A stretch of DNA of 64,000 bases, from contig OY735225.1 in NCBI GenBank assembly GCA_963457665.1, positions 1,094,501 through 1,158,500 on the forward strand, given 5' to 3'. Made by a program: the position numbers and the translations under genes. The notes below the pieces were generated by a model. That model was given only the letters and a program-made list of their open reading frames with translations. It was not told the DNA's origin and made no database searches. Shown piece after piece: positions 1-14,600 of this stretch (the first letter of the stretch is position 1; every line of letters starts with the position of its first letter). This DNA comes from Thysanoteuthis rhombus (lineage: Eukaryota > Mollusca > Cephalopoda > Oegopsida > Thysanoteuthidae).

Positions 1-697
1 TGAAAGATATTGGATTATTATTGGAAATATTTCAGTCTTTGTAATGTCTCAGCATCAAAATGCTGTATTTACAGGATGTAAGATGTACTTTCCCTGTCAA
101 AATCACCCTCTTGTTTGTTAATGTCATGGTTAAAAACTCTATAAATAAGAAGTGATGATATAGAACTTTGTGGCTGCTGAAGGCCGCCTTTGAGTTTCTA
201 TAAAAAGAAGATTGTTTGCAATATGGTCTTAGTTGACCAAAATTTCTTCTGTTTATTGTTCTGCAATTAATCCTGCTAAAGGTTCTTGAAATTTCATTTT
301 CGTTATTATTTCTGTACTTCTAAGGTATGGGGGTTGTGTTGTTTATAACTGTTGAAATTGTCAAAACAAGTAATTTATTGACTACTTTTTTTTCAACATT
401 GGGCTCTTTATCATCTCTTATGAATGCTCATTTTGTGACCCCTCACAAATTTCATATCCCCTCTTTTTTTTTTTTTTTTCTTTTTTTTTTTCTTCAAAGT
501 CTAGTTGGGATGGGAGAGAAGGTAGGTCCTCTGCTATGTTATAGTCAGTAGTAACATTGCTATCCATCAACTCAATTATGAAACTTGGAAATTTCTTGCC
601 CAGCTTACTCTTAGAGCTTGGCTCAAGTTGTAAGACATGCACATACACACACACACACACGCACACATACATATCTATATACCTACACATATATTAT

Positions 698-1112
698 TAG
701 AGACTGTCTAACAAAACTGTCAAAATAGGCTACTTCAGTTTTCAAATTGGCCCCCACCCCCACCCCCCGACTGGGTAGCATGCTATGCATGTATAATGCT
801 TATTAGTCATACCAGTAGAGCTAGAGGGCTGAAATTTTCAACATTTACTCCTTATTATATCAAGAAAATAGAACTTTTTTTGTTTTTAACCACCCCCCTT
901 TTCAATTGGGGATCAGTTTGCAATGTTAGTTTATGCTAAATTGATCCCCTACTTTGTGTCCACTTTTTTAGTGATCACTGCAAAACCAAATGCGAGAGAA
1001 GTAACTTATTTATTGATCCCTCCTCTTCCGATTTTTTTGATTGATTATCCTCAACAAAGCATGCTGCCAAAAGATGTTAGTTGTGTGACAGTTTCTATTG
1101 AATGACTAATCA
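698..1112 (+). repeat. Repeat A copy 1
   Basis: Dispersed repeat of unknown class. Landmarks in order are gtcaaaataggctacttcag, gagctagagggctgaaattt, tgctaaattgatcccc, agtgatcactgc, gcatgctgccaaaagatgtt and tttctattgaatgactaatc. No terminal inverted repeats, coding potential or tRNA head are seen. Confidence 0.85.
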
Positions 1113-1756
1113 GACACGCACACATATATATGCATCCAATACTCAATTTGATCTCTGACCTTACCTTCTTCAACTTTCCTGATTCATTTCACATACTTGT
1201 CTTTCACTTTCCAAAACTAATATTTTTACCACAGAGAGTCTCTGTGAAATTGTCTGTCTCCAATGGCTTATTTCTAATGATAAGGATAAAAGCTGAGCCG
1301 GAGAAAAGTTGTTTCAACAAAATTAATGGAGGATGTTGTTCTTTGGACCTAGTGTGAAAATTTGAGTGACTTTTCAATTTTTTTTTTTTTCTCTTTGTTA
1401 AACTCTTGATTTCTTTTAGTTGAAACTGTATTTATGATTTATTTGTCTGTTTGTATCAATGATCGTGTTATTATTTATACAAAGTAGATATTGTAAATTT
1501 TCGAAAGTTTTCAGTTAGCTGTGTGGAGAAAATAAACTCTGGTTTGAAACCAGCCTGTTTTTTTGTTTTTTAATCCCAGTTGAACATGTAACTGGATAAA
1601 ATATTAGACACCTCAATCTGCTATTCTGTGCTCTTCTGACTGAACTATATCCACCGTAACAGAATAATATTGACTTTGTTTTGTTTTGTTTTTGTTTTTT
1701 TTTACATATTAAATGTCGTTTTTTGAATAATAGGATGAAAATTGGTATAAACAACA

Positions 1757-2090
1757 AAAAACTGAATATCTAATCAAAATATTCCATCTCTATGAAATCC
1801 TCCAGATTCAATAAAACCATGAATTATGGTTTCCCTATTATTGAACCTTTTATTATAGATATGAACTTCAAAATACTTGAAAAGATTATCTGTAGAAGAA
1901 ATATCAGGTGAATGTTGGGGATGCTATAAGACTTCATATCCCAATTCTCTGTTTAGACACCATCAGCTGAGTGATGAGAGGTCTTTCAATTTCCAAGGAG
2001 CATTCTATTTAGTAATGTTGTGATATGGTCGCTCCTGAAGTCTCAAAGTCTCCAGAAAGTGCTCAAACTGTTGTTTGTGGGTCATTGGTA
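1757..2090 (-). pseudogene. Mariner transposase relic
   Basis: Reading the minus strand gives LGYEVL, then HSPDISSTDN and LFKYFEVHIYNKRFNNRE, matching the mariner motif LPHPPYSPDLAPSDYHLF around a catalytic Asp, followed by FIESGGFHRDGIF near the usual C-terminus. Several stops show it is dead. Confidence 0.6.
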
Positions 2091-2359
2091 TTGGTAATTT
2101 ATCATCCTTATTTTCTGACCTAAACCTATTGAACCTACATTGTACAGTTCACACTGTACTAATGTTCACTCAATATGCTTTTTTTTTTTTTATTGTTATC
2201 AGCAGCTTGAGCAGTTATGTCCTAATTTAAAATCATACTTGAAAATTAGACTGACTTCTTGGGAATACATCATTGCTGTTAAGGACTCAAAAACTTCCAA
2301 TAGATAATCTCTATATTTACATCAATCAATGAATACAGGAATTTCACTAAACAATCATC

Positions 2360-2700
2360 AGCCTTTTAGTGTCCATCATTGGACATAGTCTTTCCCCAGG
2401 ATACGCCAGACCTCTATATCATGGGTGTCACAGAGCCAATACTCTCTGAACTTGTCTAGTTCATCACGCCATCTTATATTTTGCCAGTCACAGTTTCACA
2501 TATGTTCTCTGGGTTTCATAAAGATTTGCTGTCCTAGGTAGATTTGGTGGTCTAACTTTTTTTAGGTCTGCATTTTTCAATTTGGATTTTAGTGTCTTTA
2601 GTCCTCAACATGTTGTACATGACATTTGTTTTACTGAAGCATGTAGAGACCAACTTTCTTGCTCTCTACATTCAGTTCGTCCAGCATTACTTGGAGATCA
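2360..2700 (-). pseudogene. Non-LTR reverse transcriptase C-terminal relic
   Basis: Minus-strand translation gives [19 protein letters not shown] and VWRILGKDYVQ, plus an upstream VMLDELN segment. This is the C-terminal tail of a LINE ORF2 and belongs to the same family as the copies at 16384, 27960 and 43905. It has stops and an internal deletion. Confidence 0.75.
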
Positions 2701-2867
2701 TGAAAGTCCTTTCAAATTACTATATTAACAACTGACGCAGATCACAGCTTTTTTTCACAGACATTTATTGGTGGATGTAAAGACGGGAAAATATCTAAAT
2801 TACTGCCTTATAATGTTCCAATCATTTTATTAATGCTTGAGTAATTTTCTTTAATATCTTTTTAAAG

Positions 2868-2936
2868 GATGAAGATAATCCCAGCACTTCTACATGGCCA
2901 GACTATTATATTGAAAGCATTAAAAACTTGTCTAAT
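2868..2936 (+). CDS. Daam: Daam exon 1 in window
   Basis: Acceptor tttaaag, donor gtgagt; 23 codons, phase 0 at both ends. It encodes [13 protein letters not shown], matching the ATSWPEFYIDQLNS region of human DAAM1 in the GTPase-binding part. It is the first exon in the window. The preceding residues of the family (the helix ending near WQIYC) were not found upstream. Confidence 0.88.
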
Positions 2937-3954
2937 GTGAGTATTCATATTTTTATATTTTTTCAAAAAATTAGCTGAAGATAATTGTCTTTACTTACTG
3001 TTGTTGTTAGTTATTTATTTATTAGAACCTGTTCTGTTCTAACTATGTTAGCAATAGAAAATAAAGAACAGACATATGTTGTCACGATGACAATCACCAT
3101 AGAAAGATGATTTATATTTCATAATAATCTCCAATTCATTTTAAATTGCAAAGACGTATTTTTGAATATTCTTGAATTGGAAAGGTATTCTGAAGAATGA
3201 ATATTAAATTGGAAAAAAATGAACAGTATGAATTTATTTTTTGATTGAGAATGTAAATCAAAAGGCATAATCAGGTATTTTAAGTCCAATAGAAAATATT
3301 TGTATTGAATATCAATTGTAAAGTGTGATAATTGAATTATTGTAAAGTTCTAAAATTTGATTTAAAAGTCAGAAAATTTTCTGTTTATTCTTATTTTTTC
3401 AATTTTTTTCGTTTTTTTTCGTTTAATTGAGCTAAGACAGCTGCTTCGTTTGGCAAACTTTATTTTAAATAGATTTAATGAACTTTTTTTTTTCTTTTTT
3501 TCTTTTTTTTTTTTTTAGCAAATTAGGACAATGCTTAAATAATTAATTACAGTTGAGAAATATAATAATTGATCCAGACATTAAAATAATTAATTTAAAT
3601 TCACCTTGCTGATGAAGTTGTAAGTAAAAGTATATCTTTTTTGCTCATCAATTTGTAAAAATGAAGAAAAACATTTTGGTCACTCAATTATGCTACTGAG
3701 CAGTAATATTTTGGAATCTTTGGTATAGTCTCTCTCTATGAATGGATCAATGTCTGTGATTGTATAAATACTTATCAGCTGAATTTCTATTTGAAATTTT
3801 CAGTGAATAATGTTCATTCTATGTGATTGACATTCACCACTGAATTAAATACATTTACTAGGAAGGAGATTATATTGAAAAGAATTTTAAAATCCCCCTT
3901 AAGTGGATACATATTAAACAAGAACAAGTACATATATCCAAATATATTCACAAC

Positions 3955-4009
<55 letters not shown>

Positions 4010-7000
4010 TATATATAAATATATAAATATATATATATATATATAAATAATAAAAATGTTCCTTAAAACCTTTTTTGTCTGACACCCTTTAGTGGATGAA
4101 ATGTCAGAAAGTAATCTAGATTTGAAAAAAATATCCTTTAAAAGATTTGAAATCACGTCACAGTATTGTCTTAGAGCACGACACCTGTGATTCTAAAATC
4201 TGCTCAAGAGTTGGTGAGAGAGTTTTAGCAGAAAAAACAAATTACTTCCGTCTGCTCAACATCGGCTTGATATAGATAGACTTTAAAATACCCAAAGTAT
4301 TTATTGGGTGAAATAAATGGTTTTATCATTAGGCCACAGGCTTATTGATGTGCCTATGTATAAATGTCAGCAGCTATAGTGAGCTTAGTTTAGTCTCACA
4401 CAAAGCCTCAATTGTGAGGTACTCCCTGAAAATTGAATTTGATAGCAATGGCTTGCAAAAGTATTTTTCTTACCAGTGGTCTGCAGCAGGAACCCCAGAA
4501 GTACACACCCACACATTTACAGAAGAACCGAGTTACACCCATCTCAAATGTATGAAGGTTGCAATTTCAAAACATTTTCATTTATAAATAAACCTGGCTA
4601 CTGCAGGGTCAAACCCTATTCCAACTTTATTCTGACTGAATATGATTACTGCAATTTTTGTATTGTGTATATAATGAAAAATAGATTTTCTTTTAGTATA
4701 AATTTATTTATTTCCCAGAATGAAATAAGCCCCTGCATTTCTCTAAGATGAATTTTATATATATATATGTAAGACTTGTCAGTTTGGCTCAGTCGGTAAG
4801 AGAGACAGCTACCAATCACTCTCTAAAAGTTTACCAGATGATTGAATTCTTTGTTTGTGTTGTTTGCGCAAGGTTTCGTCCGATTCATTTTACGGCCTCC
4901 TTCTGATGTAATATATGAATACGATGGATGTAAACGGAAAACCCAAACAAGTTCAATCATCCCCAAAAAACTCTTTAAATGTGAAAAGAAAGTAAAGACA
5001 GTATCACTTGCTTGTTCATGATTTCAAATCACAATAGGGAAATGATTTTATAAATGTATTCATTTATTAGAATGAAGCCCTCGTGTATTTCTAACGTAAA
5101 TTTTTGGTACATCTGTTGGAATAATCAATCTAGCTTAGTCCAATAAGAGATATGACTACTTATCAGTTGGTTTTGATTTCAATTCATGTAAGGGGAAATT
5201 TAAATTTTTCACACATCCCCCTAAATTTGGAGGGGATTGTTTTTGATATGGTAGAAAAGCAGTCATCTCCCGTCCAAATCTGGAGTTTGACAAAATATCA
5301 AAAAGAATTAATTGGTTTTGTGAACCTCTTGACAAATTGGAAGATTTTATCCTGAATCTCAATTTATGAGGACAAAAAGATGTAAATAAAATCTTCTATA
5401 CGGGTCAAGGTATTAGAAACTGAACGATTTTCAAGCTGGTCCGGCTGATGTATATATCACATGTGCAGGCAAAAACTGGAAGAGCTAGAGGACTGAAACT
5501 TTCAACATTCATTCCCTATATCTAGAAAATATGCTTTGGGTTTTGTTTTTTACACCCCCCCCCCCCTATTTGTTTTGCCCTTTGGAGGGGGTCAATTTCC
5601 AATGTAAGCTTAACCTGAATCGGTAGTTGATTCCTTAGTTTGTGTCGAAGCATTCACCATTGTTTTTTCAAAGATATTAGTCATGTGACAGTTTCTATTG
5701 AGTGACTAACCAGACCTGTATTTTTGCTTCTTGATGCAGTACAAAACATGTTTTGAATTTTCCAAATTTAATTTCCAAATCAATTCTTGATGAACTGTTT
5801 GTTTCTCTTGTGATTAAACTTTTATTATTTTGGCTTCAAGAATGTTGTCCATCCCTTCTGAAAGCACCAATTATTGGATTTTTTACTGAGAATTCTTTTA
5901 AAACTAAAAATAAACAATCTTTTTATTAATTCTTGTAAAGGTGTGATATTTCAATTAAAAGCAACAGTCATTTTTTTTCAGTACGTCTTTTACTTAAAGG
6001 CCATCTCTAATCAGACATTACAAAATAAACAAAACTGTTTTCTTACATTTACAATTTTAGCAACTTGTACTCTTTCTTCAAAGCAAAGATATACTATACT
6101 TTGATGTTGGTGCTGATGTGCATGGGCGTATAAGTTAGGGGGCAGGGATTGCAAGTGCCCTCCCAGGGTTGGGCAAAACAGTAGAGGGAAATTTGGGTTA
6201 TTGATATTTTTGCAGCTAAAAAATGCAGAAAAGAATATTTTTTTCTCTGAATGTTGTGTGATATTTTCTGTGTATTGATGAAGATTTGTCACTGGAAATT
6301 AGTACTTGTGTTTTTAATCTGAAAAATTTCAAACAAATCAAGCCCTCTGCCCTCCTTAATCAAAAAGGTCCCATAAGCTCATGTAATGATGTACTCTGTA
6401 CATGAACATTGGAGATTTTTTTTTAAATTCTCACTCCTATTTACAAACAAGACCTTAATTCAACAATCTAAACAATTCAAAAAAATTTAGCAAATTAAAA
6501 TCTAATGGACTTGTCATGAACAGATCTTAAATCATTTACTTTTTTTGGTATCAAATTTATCAGATCTCTTATCTTGTAGAATATCCATTCAAAGCTCAAA
6601 ACAGATATTTTGTAACTAGTTTTCTGGATGTTTTTTTCCTAACCTCGCAATCCAAAATGCTCAAGACATGCTGAATAGGATTTATGTCAAGAGAATCAAT
6701 ATATCTTTGGACCTGTTGTTCTTGAGTCAACCCAACTTATATATAAGGATGTCAAATTTTTGATTTTCATCATTTTGATGAAATCTGTTTTTATGAGCAT
6801 CATCAACTCAGTTTTAGAATAGCCATAAGTCATACATTTATTGTTTTACCAAAGTAGCAAAGGCTAAATGATCTCCGAGTAATAATCGGACCTTTTAAAG
6901 ATTATTTCTCACATTGTAGACATTTGTCATAGTTTTTTTGACCGGCATTTCTGTTGAACTTTTTCTATTTAACTGGAAAATCTGAGATGACTCAATAATT

Positions 7001-10000
7001 GAACTCTTCTTTGTTCAATGTTTTATTTCAGGTATACATCCCTTATAATGATGAACAGGAAGTACTGCGGAACAAATTGGTTGAAAACCTGAAGACAGCC
7101 CTGAGAACTCAACCAATGAGGTGTGTTTTCAATTACTGCATACACCATATTTATTTTTTTGTATAGTGCAAAATGTATTAGTATTTGCATTTGATAGAAA
7201 TTTTATATAGTGTGACCCCTTCATTTCAGCTTTTGATTCTGATACAAAATTTCTTGAATAAATGGGATAAATATTCATAACTTGACTTTTAGTAGACTTG
7301 TTATATGATCGGTAAAGCTGGTCCTCCTGACTTGTTAAAAAAACAAGAGTCATAAGTTCTATATGTCCACCATCCGTAGTAATATTGGGAGGAGGGAGAA
7401 GAGCAAGTAGTCTTTCTCATAGTCGATTGATTCTTATACTAATGAAATATTGTCTGTCTGACCACGTATTAATTTTCATGCAGTTGCAATATTTGGGAAT
7501 ATTCTAAGAGTATTATTTTTGATAAAAATCATAATTGGCTATTTTTGTCCATTTTTGGTCTTTTTTTTTTTAAGTATAAAATTCATACGTTAGACATTTT
7601 ATTCTGACTTAGCAGCTGGTAAAAAAAAAATTGATCAGAATAGGTGTTTCATTAATGACATCACATCTTTTATGACATATCGGCTGGTAAATAATATACA
7701 AAACCTCCTTCCTTCGTCTTTCTGTTCAACATAGTCTGAATTGACTGACTGAAAAGTGTCTTGAGATACATTTGGATGTATCTAAAAAGTTTTCTAGAAG
7801 TTTTACCAACAGGCATATTATCTTATTACCATGATACATTGTAGTATCTAAAACAGCCATGTTTAATAATAAAAGCCTCGTGCTATACTAGAAAAGTAGC
7901 TTTGAAAAGATATGTTGAAACTTCAAAAATATGTTTTTCATGTATGTGAACTTGAATTCATTATGACAACTGCATTTCTCTCTGCTAGGTCTATAATCTA
8001 AAACATATGGATTCTAAATGTGAATTTAATTTCAAATTTTGTTGGCAGTGCCTGAAATTTCTTGCCAGGGGTTTTGTTTTATTCAGAATAAAGGCTGTTA
8101 TGGACTCCACCTTTTAAATCTTTCTCAGATTGTAACCTCATTATAATGGTTCGTATATCCTTTACTCCTGAGGGTTATATACTAATTTATTCAGTACTGC
8201 TTGGGAAAACGATTCGTATACTATATACTCTAGTGTATCAAACCATCTTTAAAAACATTAAAAAGTTAGATTTGTCTTTATTTCACTATAATTTGAGAAA
8301 TCTCCACATATGCATTGAGATAACTCTACAACTAACCATTGTACGAAGTTGATATCCACCAGATATGTTAGTCCATGCAACGGACATTGCAGTGTCAACT
8401 TTGAAGTTGTTTGGATTTACAGTTCTTGATATGAGCAAGGGTGTGGAACTTTGATTTAAAATCGGGAGCACCTTCCCTACATTGTACCTAAAAGGCTTTT
8501 ATTGTCCATTGCTTTGTGTAGGTACTGAAATATTTTTACATGTTCTTAGCTCACAGCATGCCCAAGATACAAAGCACCATATGCCAGTGGCTGCTTTTAT
8601 TCACTTTGTACTAACAGCCTTAGGAAACCCCCTATGTATGTAAATAGCAGAGTAGTTGGGACCCTCTAGCCCTATAAGGCGGTCCATCTAAGAGAAGGTT
8701 ACTCAGCCAAAAAAATATTTAAGGCTTGGCATTTGTCGTAGCTGATCTCAAGCCCGGTTGAGAAATGAGAAGGGTTTGGCATCGGGCCAGCAACCTGGCC
8801 CTGTGGAATGCATGCACAGAGAAGAAAACTAAAGTTTTCCCACTTCTGCTTGACATTTTAGAGTTCTTTTGATAAACAAACCTTTTTTTTTTTTTATCCT
8901 TAGAGTTATTTGTTAGGAAGATGTAAGACAATACAAGCAATCTATTTTAAGAAAACTGCTAAATGCATTTTTGAAAGGGTAGAAGAGCCCTTAAGAGCTG
9001 AATGTCTTCCTTCTTCCCTGAGAACTGAGCCAATCTTGCAGATAACATTCCTCATCTGTAAATAGAGTTAATGCTCGTTTTTGCATTAAGGCTCCACTTG
9101 CCGGGTTACTAATAGTATTGAAACCCTCCAAACTCACTTCCCTAATTTTTTGTATTGTTTTCTCTTTCTCTTCTCTTTCTTTTGACCATTTTATTATCTT
9201 TCTCTCTGCTTTGTGCCTCTTTGTTTTCATGCTTTATTGGAAACCGTCGACAAAAACTGTTAAAATAGGTTTCTTCAGTTTTCAAGTTGGTCTGACTGGC
9301 TGACTGGGTATGTATGTATCATGCATACAGGCCATACCATTGGAGCTAAGGAGTTGAAATTTTCAACATTTCCTCTTATTTTGTCTAGAAATAACTTTGT
9401 TTTTTTAAATAGACTTATTAGCAATCAAAGTTGGTCCATTAGTTCATGTCCAGCAGCATTCACACTTGCTTTTTGAAAATTCAGACTTTTTCAGTGATCA
9501 CTGCCCAACAGAAGACTAGAGAAGTAACTTATCCAGTCCCCCTTTTCTTTTTTTTTTTCTTCAATTTTTTTTAATTGATCACCCCCAGACGCAGCAAAGA
9601 TGTTGGTCATGTGATGCTTTCTATTGAGTGACTTACCAGACTTATTCTTATCTCTTAATTTTATTGCTCCTGAACTGTAAACAATTCTCGTATCTCCTTT
9701 TGATTTCTTTGCTGTCAGGGTGATGATAGAATAAGAACTCTGCCCTAGGCACCTCACTATATCTGGCACCCTCTTAAGGGGGATAAGAAACTATTTTGTT
9801 TTGTTTTTTGTTCCACATAATCTCTTATCTTTTTCTCAACCACTGTTTGACCAATTGTCAATCAATCTTAATTTGCCAGTTGCAAGTGTTATGCATATTT
9901 ATAGCCTCTTAACATTGTTAACAGAGAGAGAGAAAGCATGTGCGAGTGTGTAGTAGTAGAAGTGAGAGAGATAGAGAGTAGGAAGTGATATGTATGTACA

Positions 10001-10010
10001 AAATAGAGAG

Positions 10011-10049
<39 letters not shown>

Positions 10050-10133
10050 AAAAAAGTATTTGTATGCGTACACACTTCTGTATCTCATTACATATTTGTA
10101 GGAAATAGTATACAGATGGAAATTACCCATAAT

Positions 10134-10201
<68 letters not shown>

Positions 10202-11005
10202 TAGCTGAATATTTGTCCCACAGACAGGTCATTGTATATATGTATATACTGGATGACAAGGGAGGGGCTACTTTTTTTATCATACTTACAATATAAATAG
10301 AGCCCCCTCCCTCTAAAACTTTTGAAAATGCTATTCTTTTTTTCTGTCAAAACTTTTCAATTTAATTTTGATTTAGGAAAAAGTCTTTCACCTTTTGACC
10401 CTTTAAAGGTTGAGCTTCCCCCCACACTTTATTCCTATCAAATAGTTATGTATAAATATAAAATGAGAATATATGCATATGAGCAGAGAATAGGTCCCAC
10501 TTTGGCATTACAGTTATATTGGAAATAGGCAACCTCCCTTTTTAAAACCCTTTTTAAAAAACATTTTTCTCAGAACTTTTTGTTTTTAAAACCTCCTCCC
10601 TGATCCATTGGGGAGGCATGCCAAATTTGGTCAGGCTTCACCAATGTTTAGGTACTTTTTATAGCATAACAAACACAAATATCTTATTTATCTATGTCAA
10701 TTTTTATGCATCTATGTCTATTTATACTTGAGTGCTATTCATGCTTGGGGTGCATCCAATTAGGAGCCCTTCCCTATGATGTTACCTAACCCTTGAAATG
10801 CTGGGATTAGAATCCCTTTTAGGGTTTGAGCTTCTTCGCAAATCTCTCCAAGAAATTGGACCAAAAGCTCTGTCTTGAATCCTTTTAGGCTACTCGAATT
10901 AGTAGAATTAATGTGAAATACATCAAGTAATCAAAATTCATCTTGGAGTGATTCTAAATTATATGATGCATAAAACTCCCCCAAAACACATGAATATGAG
11001 CTTCT

Positions 11006-11053
<48 letters not shown>

Positions 11054-11593
11054 AACAAAAAGAAAACCTTAAATTATTACCTTTCAAGTAAAAGGCAATT
11101 AGCTTCAGTCTTTGGTACAGAGACTGCCAATGAAGCCCTTAATTCACACATGGCTTAATAAAATCACCGACTAAATCGGACAAAAAAAAATCTTATCAGA
11201 GGTGGGGGGGGGTCTAGGTTATAATAACACTCCGACCAGAATTGAGAAAGAAAATTTGGTTTACTGGTGCCGGCTAGATAATTCTCTCATTTTCATGTGT
11301 ACATTGAAAAATTGTTTGTATCAATCTTTTTAAAAAATTCATCAAATTTTTTGCTTATAAAAAAAAGATGAGACCAACTCCCTAATTTAGTTCTAGCAAA
11401 TGAAGAATCCATGTTGATGACTATGAGTTTTATCTAGCAATGATCATTGTTTATTCCATTGGAAAAAGTTCTTCTGTATTACACTTTTATTTCATACAAA
11501 ATTCCAATGTTCCAGAATTAAATTTGGAATGCAATTCTTTAGAAAATTATTTGATAAGCTCTGAACTAGTTCCACATAGTTTATAAATGTGTG

Positions 11594-11658
<65 letters not shown>

Positions 11659-14600
11659 GGAGGATTAAAAAAAAACTAAAAAGACTCTCAACATGACCTT
11701 GACATTGTTTTGACTTTACCGAGCCTTCTTCGGACATTAAGACTCAGCGAATTCTATTGGGAAGAATGGGATTTTGTTTCAATTCACTGCCGGAGACCCA
11801 TGATTCCTCTCTGGATATGATCTTTTCGAGGAAATCAGGTCACTGTTAGCAATTTCAAGCCAGTCCTGCACGACTGGGGCATGAAATTCCCTCTGCTCTT
11901 GGGACAGGAACTTTTTTGCCATCACACATTTCATGCCAAGATCCATCAAAATCCCAGCAACAATAGTCAGTGGAATCTGTAGATCCAATTCTTGCACAAT
12001 CAATTGCCAATTTCTTTGATTGTGACCTGCATACATTCAAGATCTCCTCGTGTTCTGCTTGTTGAAGGTCTTTCAGGTTGTGAGTTACTTTCGTAGGATT
12101 TCTGACCTAATTTTGAAGTCAGCACGAAATTTCTATCTAATCTTGGCTCATTAAAACATCTTTGAAAGCCTTCCAAATCATTCAAATAGTTTCTAGTTTC
12201 AAGCAAAATTTGATGCTTATTTTTTAATCTACCAATTCAATCAGTGTGAATGCAACGGTCACACAGTACACAAGCTCACTCAATGGCATCTCATTGTCTT
12301 CTGAATAACCCCAGGAAAGGGTGTCTGTTCATACATGCACAGTAATGTTCCTTTTCATTTACATTAAAACCACACAACCCGTTATCGAGATATTTGAAAT
12401 GACTAGATTACATCTAGATGGACACTTGTGTATAATTTTGTATTTAATGTATGAAGACATTCAGGAAAAAAGCATTCTACTTACATTCTACATTCATACT
12501 GCTATGGACACGGGAGATATTAAGTTTCCTTTTTTTGCTCTGATAGTTACAATCCAATGTCTTGAATAAATCCTTATATCAAAATATTTTGCTTTCTTTT
12601 CATTGTTTTTCCCCTCTTCTATGCCCACGGTGTGTGTGTGTAATCTTCGGATATAGAATTCGACAAATATTAAAGTATTCTGACATTTAGGAAAATTTAT
12701 TTATGTGTTTTGACTATTTGGCTTCAATATTATTTCAGATGATGCCGAATCAGCAAAACATGTAAAATAAATCTTCCTGTATTTTAATATTGTTGAATTT
12801 TATATCCAAATAACACACTTACTATCATACGTAGCATTTTCTGAGATGAGGAACATGATTGAATCAGTTTCTGGTGCTTTGATCGATTCATTTGATGTTG
12901 GTTGGAAAAAATTGAAAAGGAAGGTTATGGCGTAATCTTTTTTGAAAATATTCTGAAGAATATTTTTAATGATGTCCCATGTGTATGTCATTGTGTGCTG
13001 AGACATTTAGCTGATTTTGAATGAGGGGAAGGAAGTTCTTTGATTTGGTTTATACATATGTGCTGACTCACTTCAGCTATTAAAAATTTTAGGGCTTCCC
13101 AGTTGTAGATATTTCAAGAAGTTCCTGATTATTTAATGTACCACATGTCAAAATGTCTGCAAATATTTTCTTTCTGCTTTATCCTGCTGGTTTTCTTTTC
13201 CTTCTGTAACATAGTATATTAGTTTTTCTATCAGATAATAAATGGTGTTTTTAGTTAATGGCATTCCTGTGTGAAAGACTATTTATTTAGTATAGTGTCA
13301 ACTGTAATGACTGAGGGAAATTGATTGAATGTGTCTCTTGGCAATATTGCATCATAAATATTGTAAAACTCCAGTTGAGAAATTATTTTTTGCTTTTTCA
13401 TGTTGAGGTATTCAAGATCTTATTCCTTTATTTCCTTCGGGGTTTTTTTGTTTTGTTTTGTTTTTTTAATAAAACCCAGGATTGAATGGACCTAAAAATA
13501 CTGTCAAGACTAAAAGGTTTCAATATGTCCAAAAGAATATTTTGAAATGAGCATATAAATTTTTCATGACATTTATTTTTTTTAAAAATGTAGCATGAAC
13601 AATATTTACTTGTTGAGGTGTAGATTAGGGACTATTTGAAAACACCCTTGGGTACCTGATTGCGGGGGGCCCTAAAAATAGTAATTGTAAATAGTAGTCA
13701 CCTACTGTATTTTATTGACATTATACAATAACAAATCTCACTTGGTATTGGAGAAAACTAAGGCCCCTGGATCTGCAAAAGGTCAGACTAAAATTTCTAT
13801 GAAAAGCACCAAAAAATTTTAGATGAAAGAAAATGTTAGTCAAAAATTAATAAGTTGACAATGCTTCGTCTGATGAAAAATAAACTATATGCTTTGCCGT
13901 TGTATTATAAAATAAAGGCTGATCTTTTTTCTCGCTTAATTTCAGCTTTGTTGTTCGGTTCATTGAACTGAACGGTCTACAAATCATTTTGGATTTTCTC
14001 AGCAACATGGACTACGAGACTGCCCAAAGTCCAATCCACACATCCATGATTGGTTGTATTAAGGCCCTCATGAACAATTCGGTATGTACTATCCTTTCCA
14101 AAATCTACTGTCAGCTCAGTGTTGCATTCTGTTATTTTAGGTTCATTGATATTGCCAAGGGAGCATTCCTTGCACACCTTCTGAAATGTCTGGACTCTAC
14201 CAAATGATTACAGATTATTTGAAACACATCAAGATGAACCTCTTATGTTGAAGATGCTTGGTGAAAAAACAAACAAACCTGGGTGAATCCATAACCTCTG
14301 ACTAACTTTGTTGGCAGAGGTAAATATTAGAAACCTCTTCAGCCTTGAAAATCATAAGCAAAAAAGATGAATAAAAGGAAAACTAAAGTTCACAAACAAG
14401 ATATGGTTATATTTTTGCAGTAATCTTTGAATTTTAGAAGAAAATTGAAGAAAACAGAATTTTATTTTTAAAAAAACTGAGTCATGCTTATTTTCGTACT
14501 GACAAACTGATTTTTTTAATATTTACTTGGAGAGTACAGTATTATATTCCTTTTTTTTTTTTGTCTAAAATGCAACAGAAAAATATGTATTGTAGCCTAT

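Larger units (their letters stand above)
1..2867 (+). other. Upstream Daam intron (partial)
   Basis: It holds a repeat A copy (698-1112), a (CA)n tract (641-672), a mariner relic (1757-2090) and a reverse-transcriptase relic (2360-2700). I see no further Daam exon. 1-640 and 1113-1756 are T-rich with nothing recognised. Confidence 0.6.
2937..7031 (+). other. Daam intron between exons 1 and 2
   Basis: Contains a (TA)n tract, a tRNA-like SINE head (4785-4965), repeat A copy 2 and a Tc1 relic. I see nothing definite in 2940-3950, 4048-4780, 4966-5390 or 5715-6480. Confidence 0.7.
7121..13945 (+). other. Daam intron between exons 2 and 3
   Basis: A 6.8-kb intron with repeat B (minus), repeat D, repeat A copy 3, four (TA)n tracts and a mariner relic. 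8600-9110 looks like older interspersed repeat (cttgagatcagctacgac on the minus strand) that I cannot name. 12331-13945 shows nothing recognisable. Confidence 0.65.

Noticed and set aside
923-1105. Short frames inside repeat A copies (also near 17.1 and 49.4 kb)
   Set aside because: Not conserved between copies in the same frame; repeat A shows no coding signal.
1-2867. Search for the preceding Daam exon (helix ending near WQIYC)
   Set aside because: No open segment with matching residues and splice sites was found.
3914-4156. Poly Ile/Tyr frames over (TA)n tracts here and near 10.0, 11.6, 15.9, 18.5, 19.3 and 59.4 kb
   Set aside because: Direct translation of TA repeats.
12800-13006. Minus-strand 68-codon frame, and an opposing frame with [12 protein letters not shown]
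   Set aside because: No homology recognised on either strand and no splice signals in phase with Daam.
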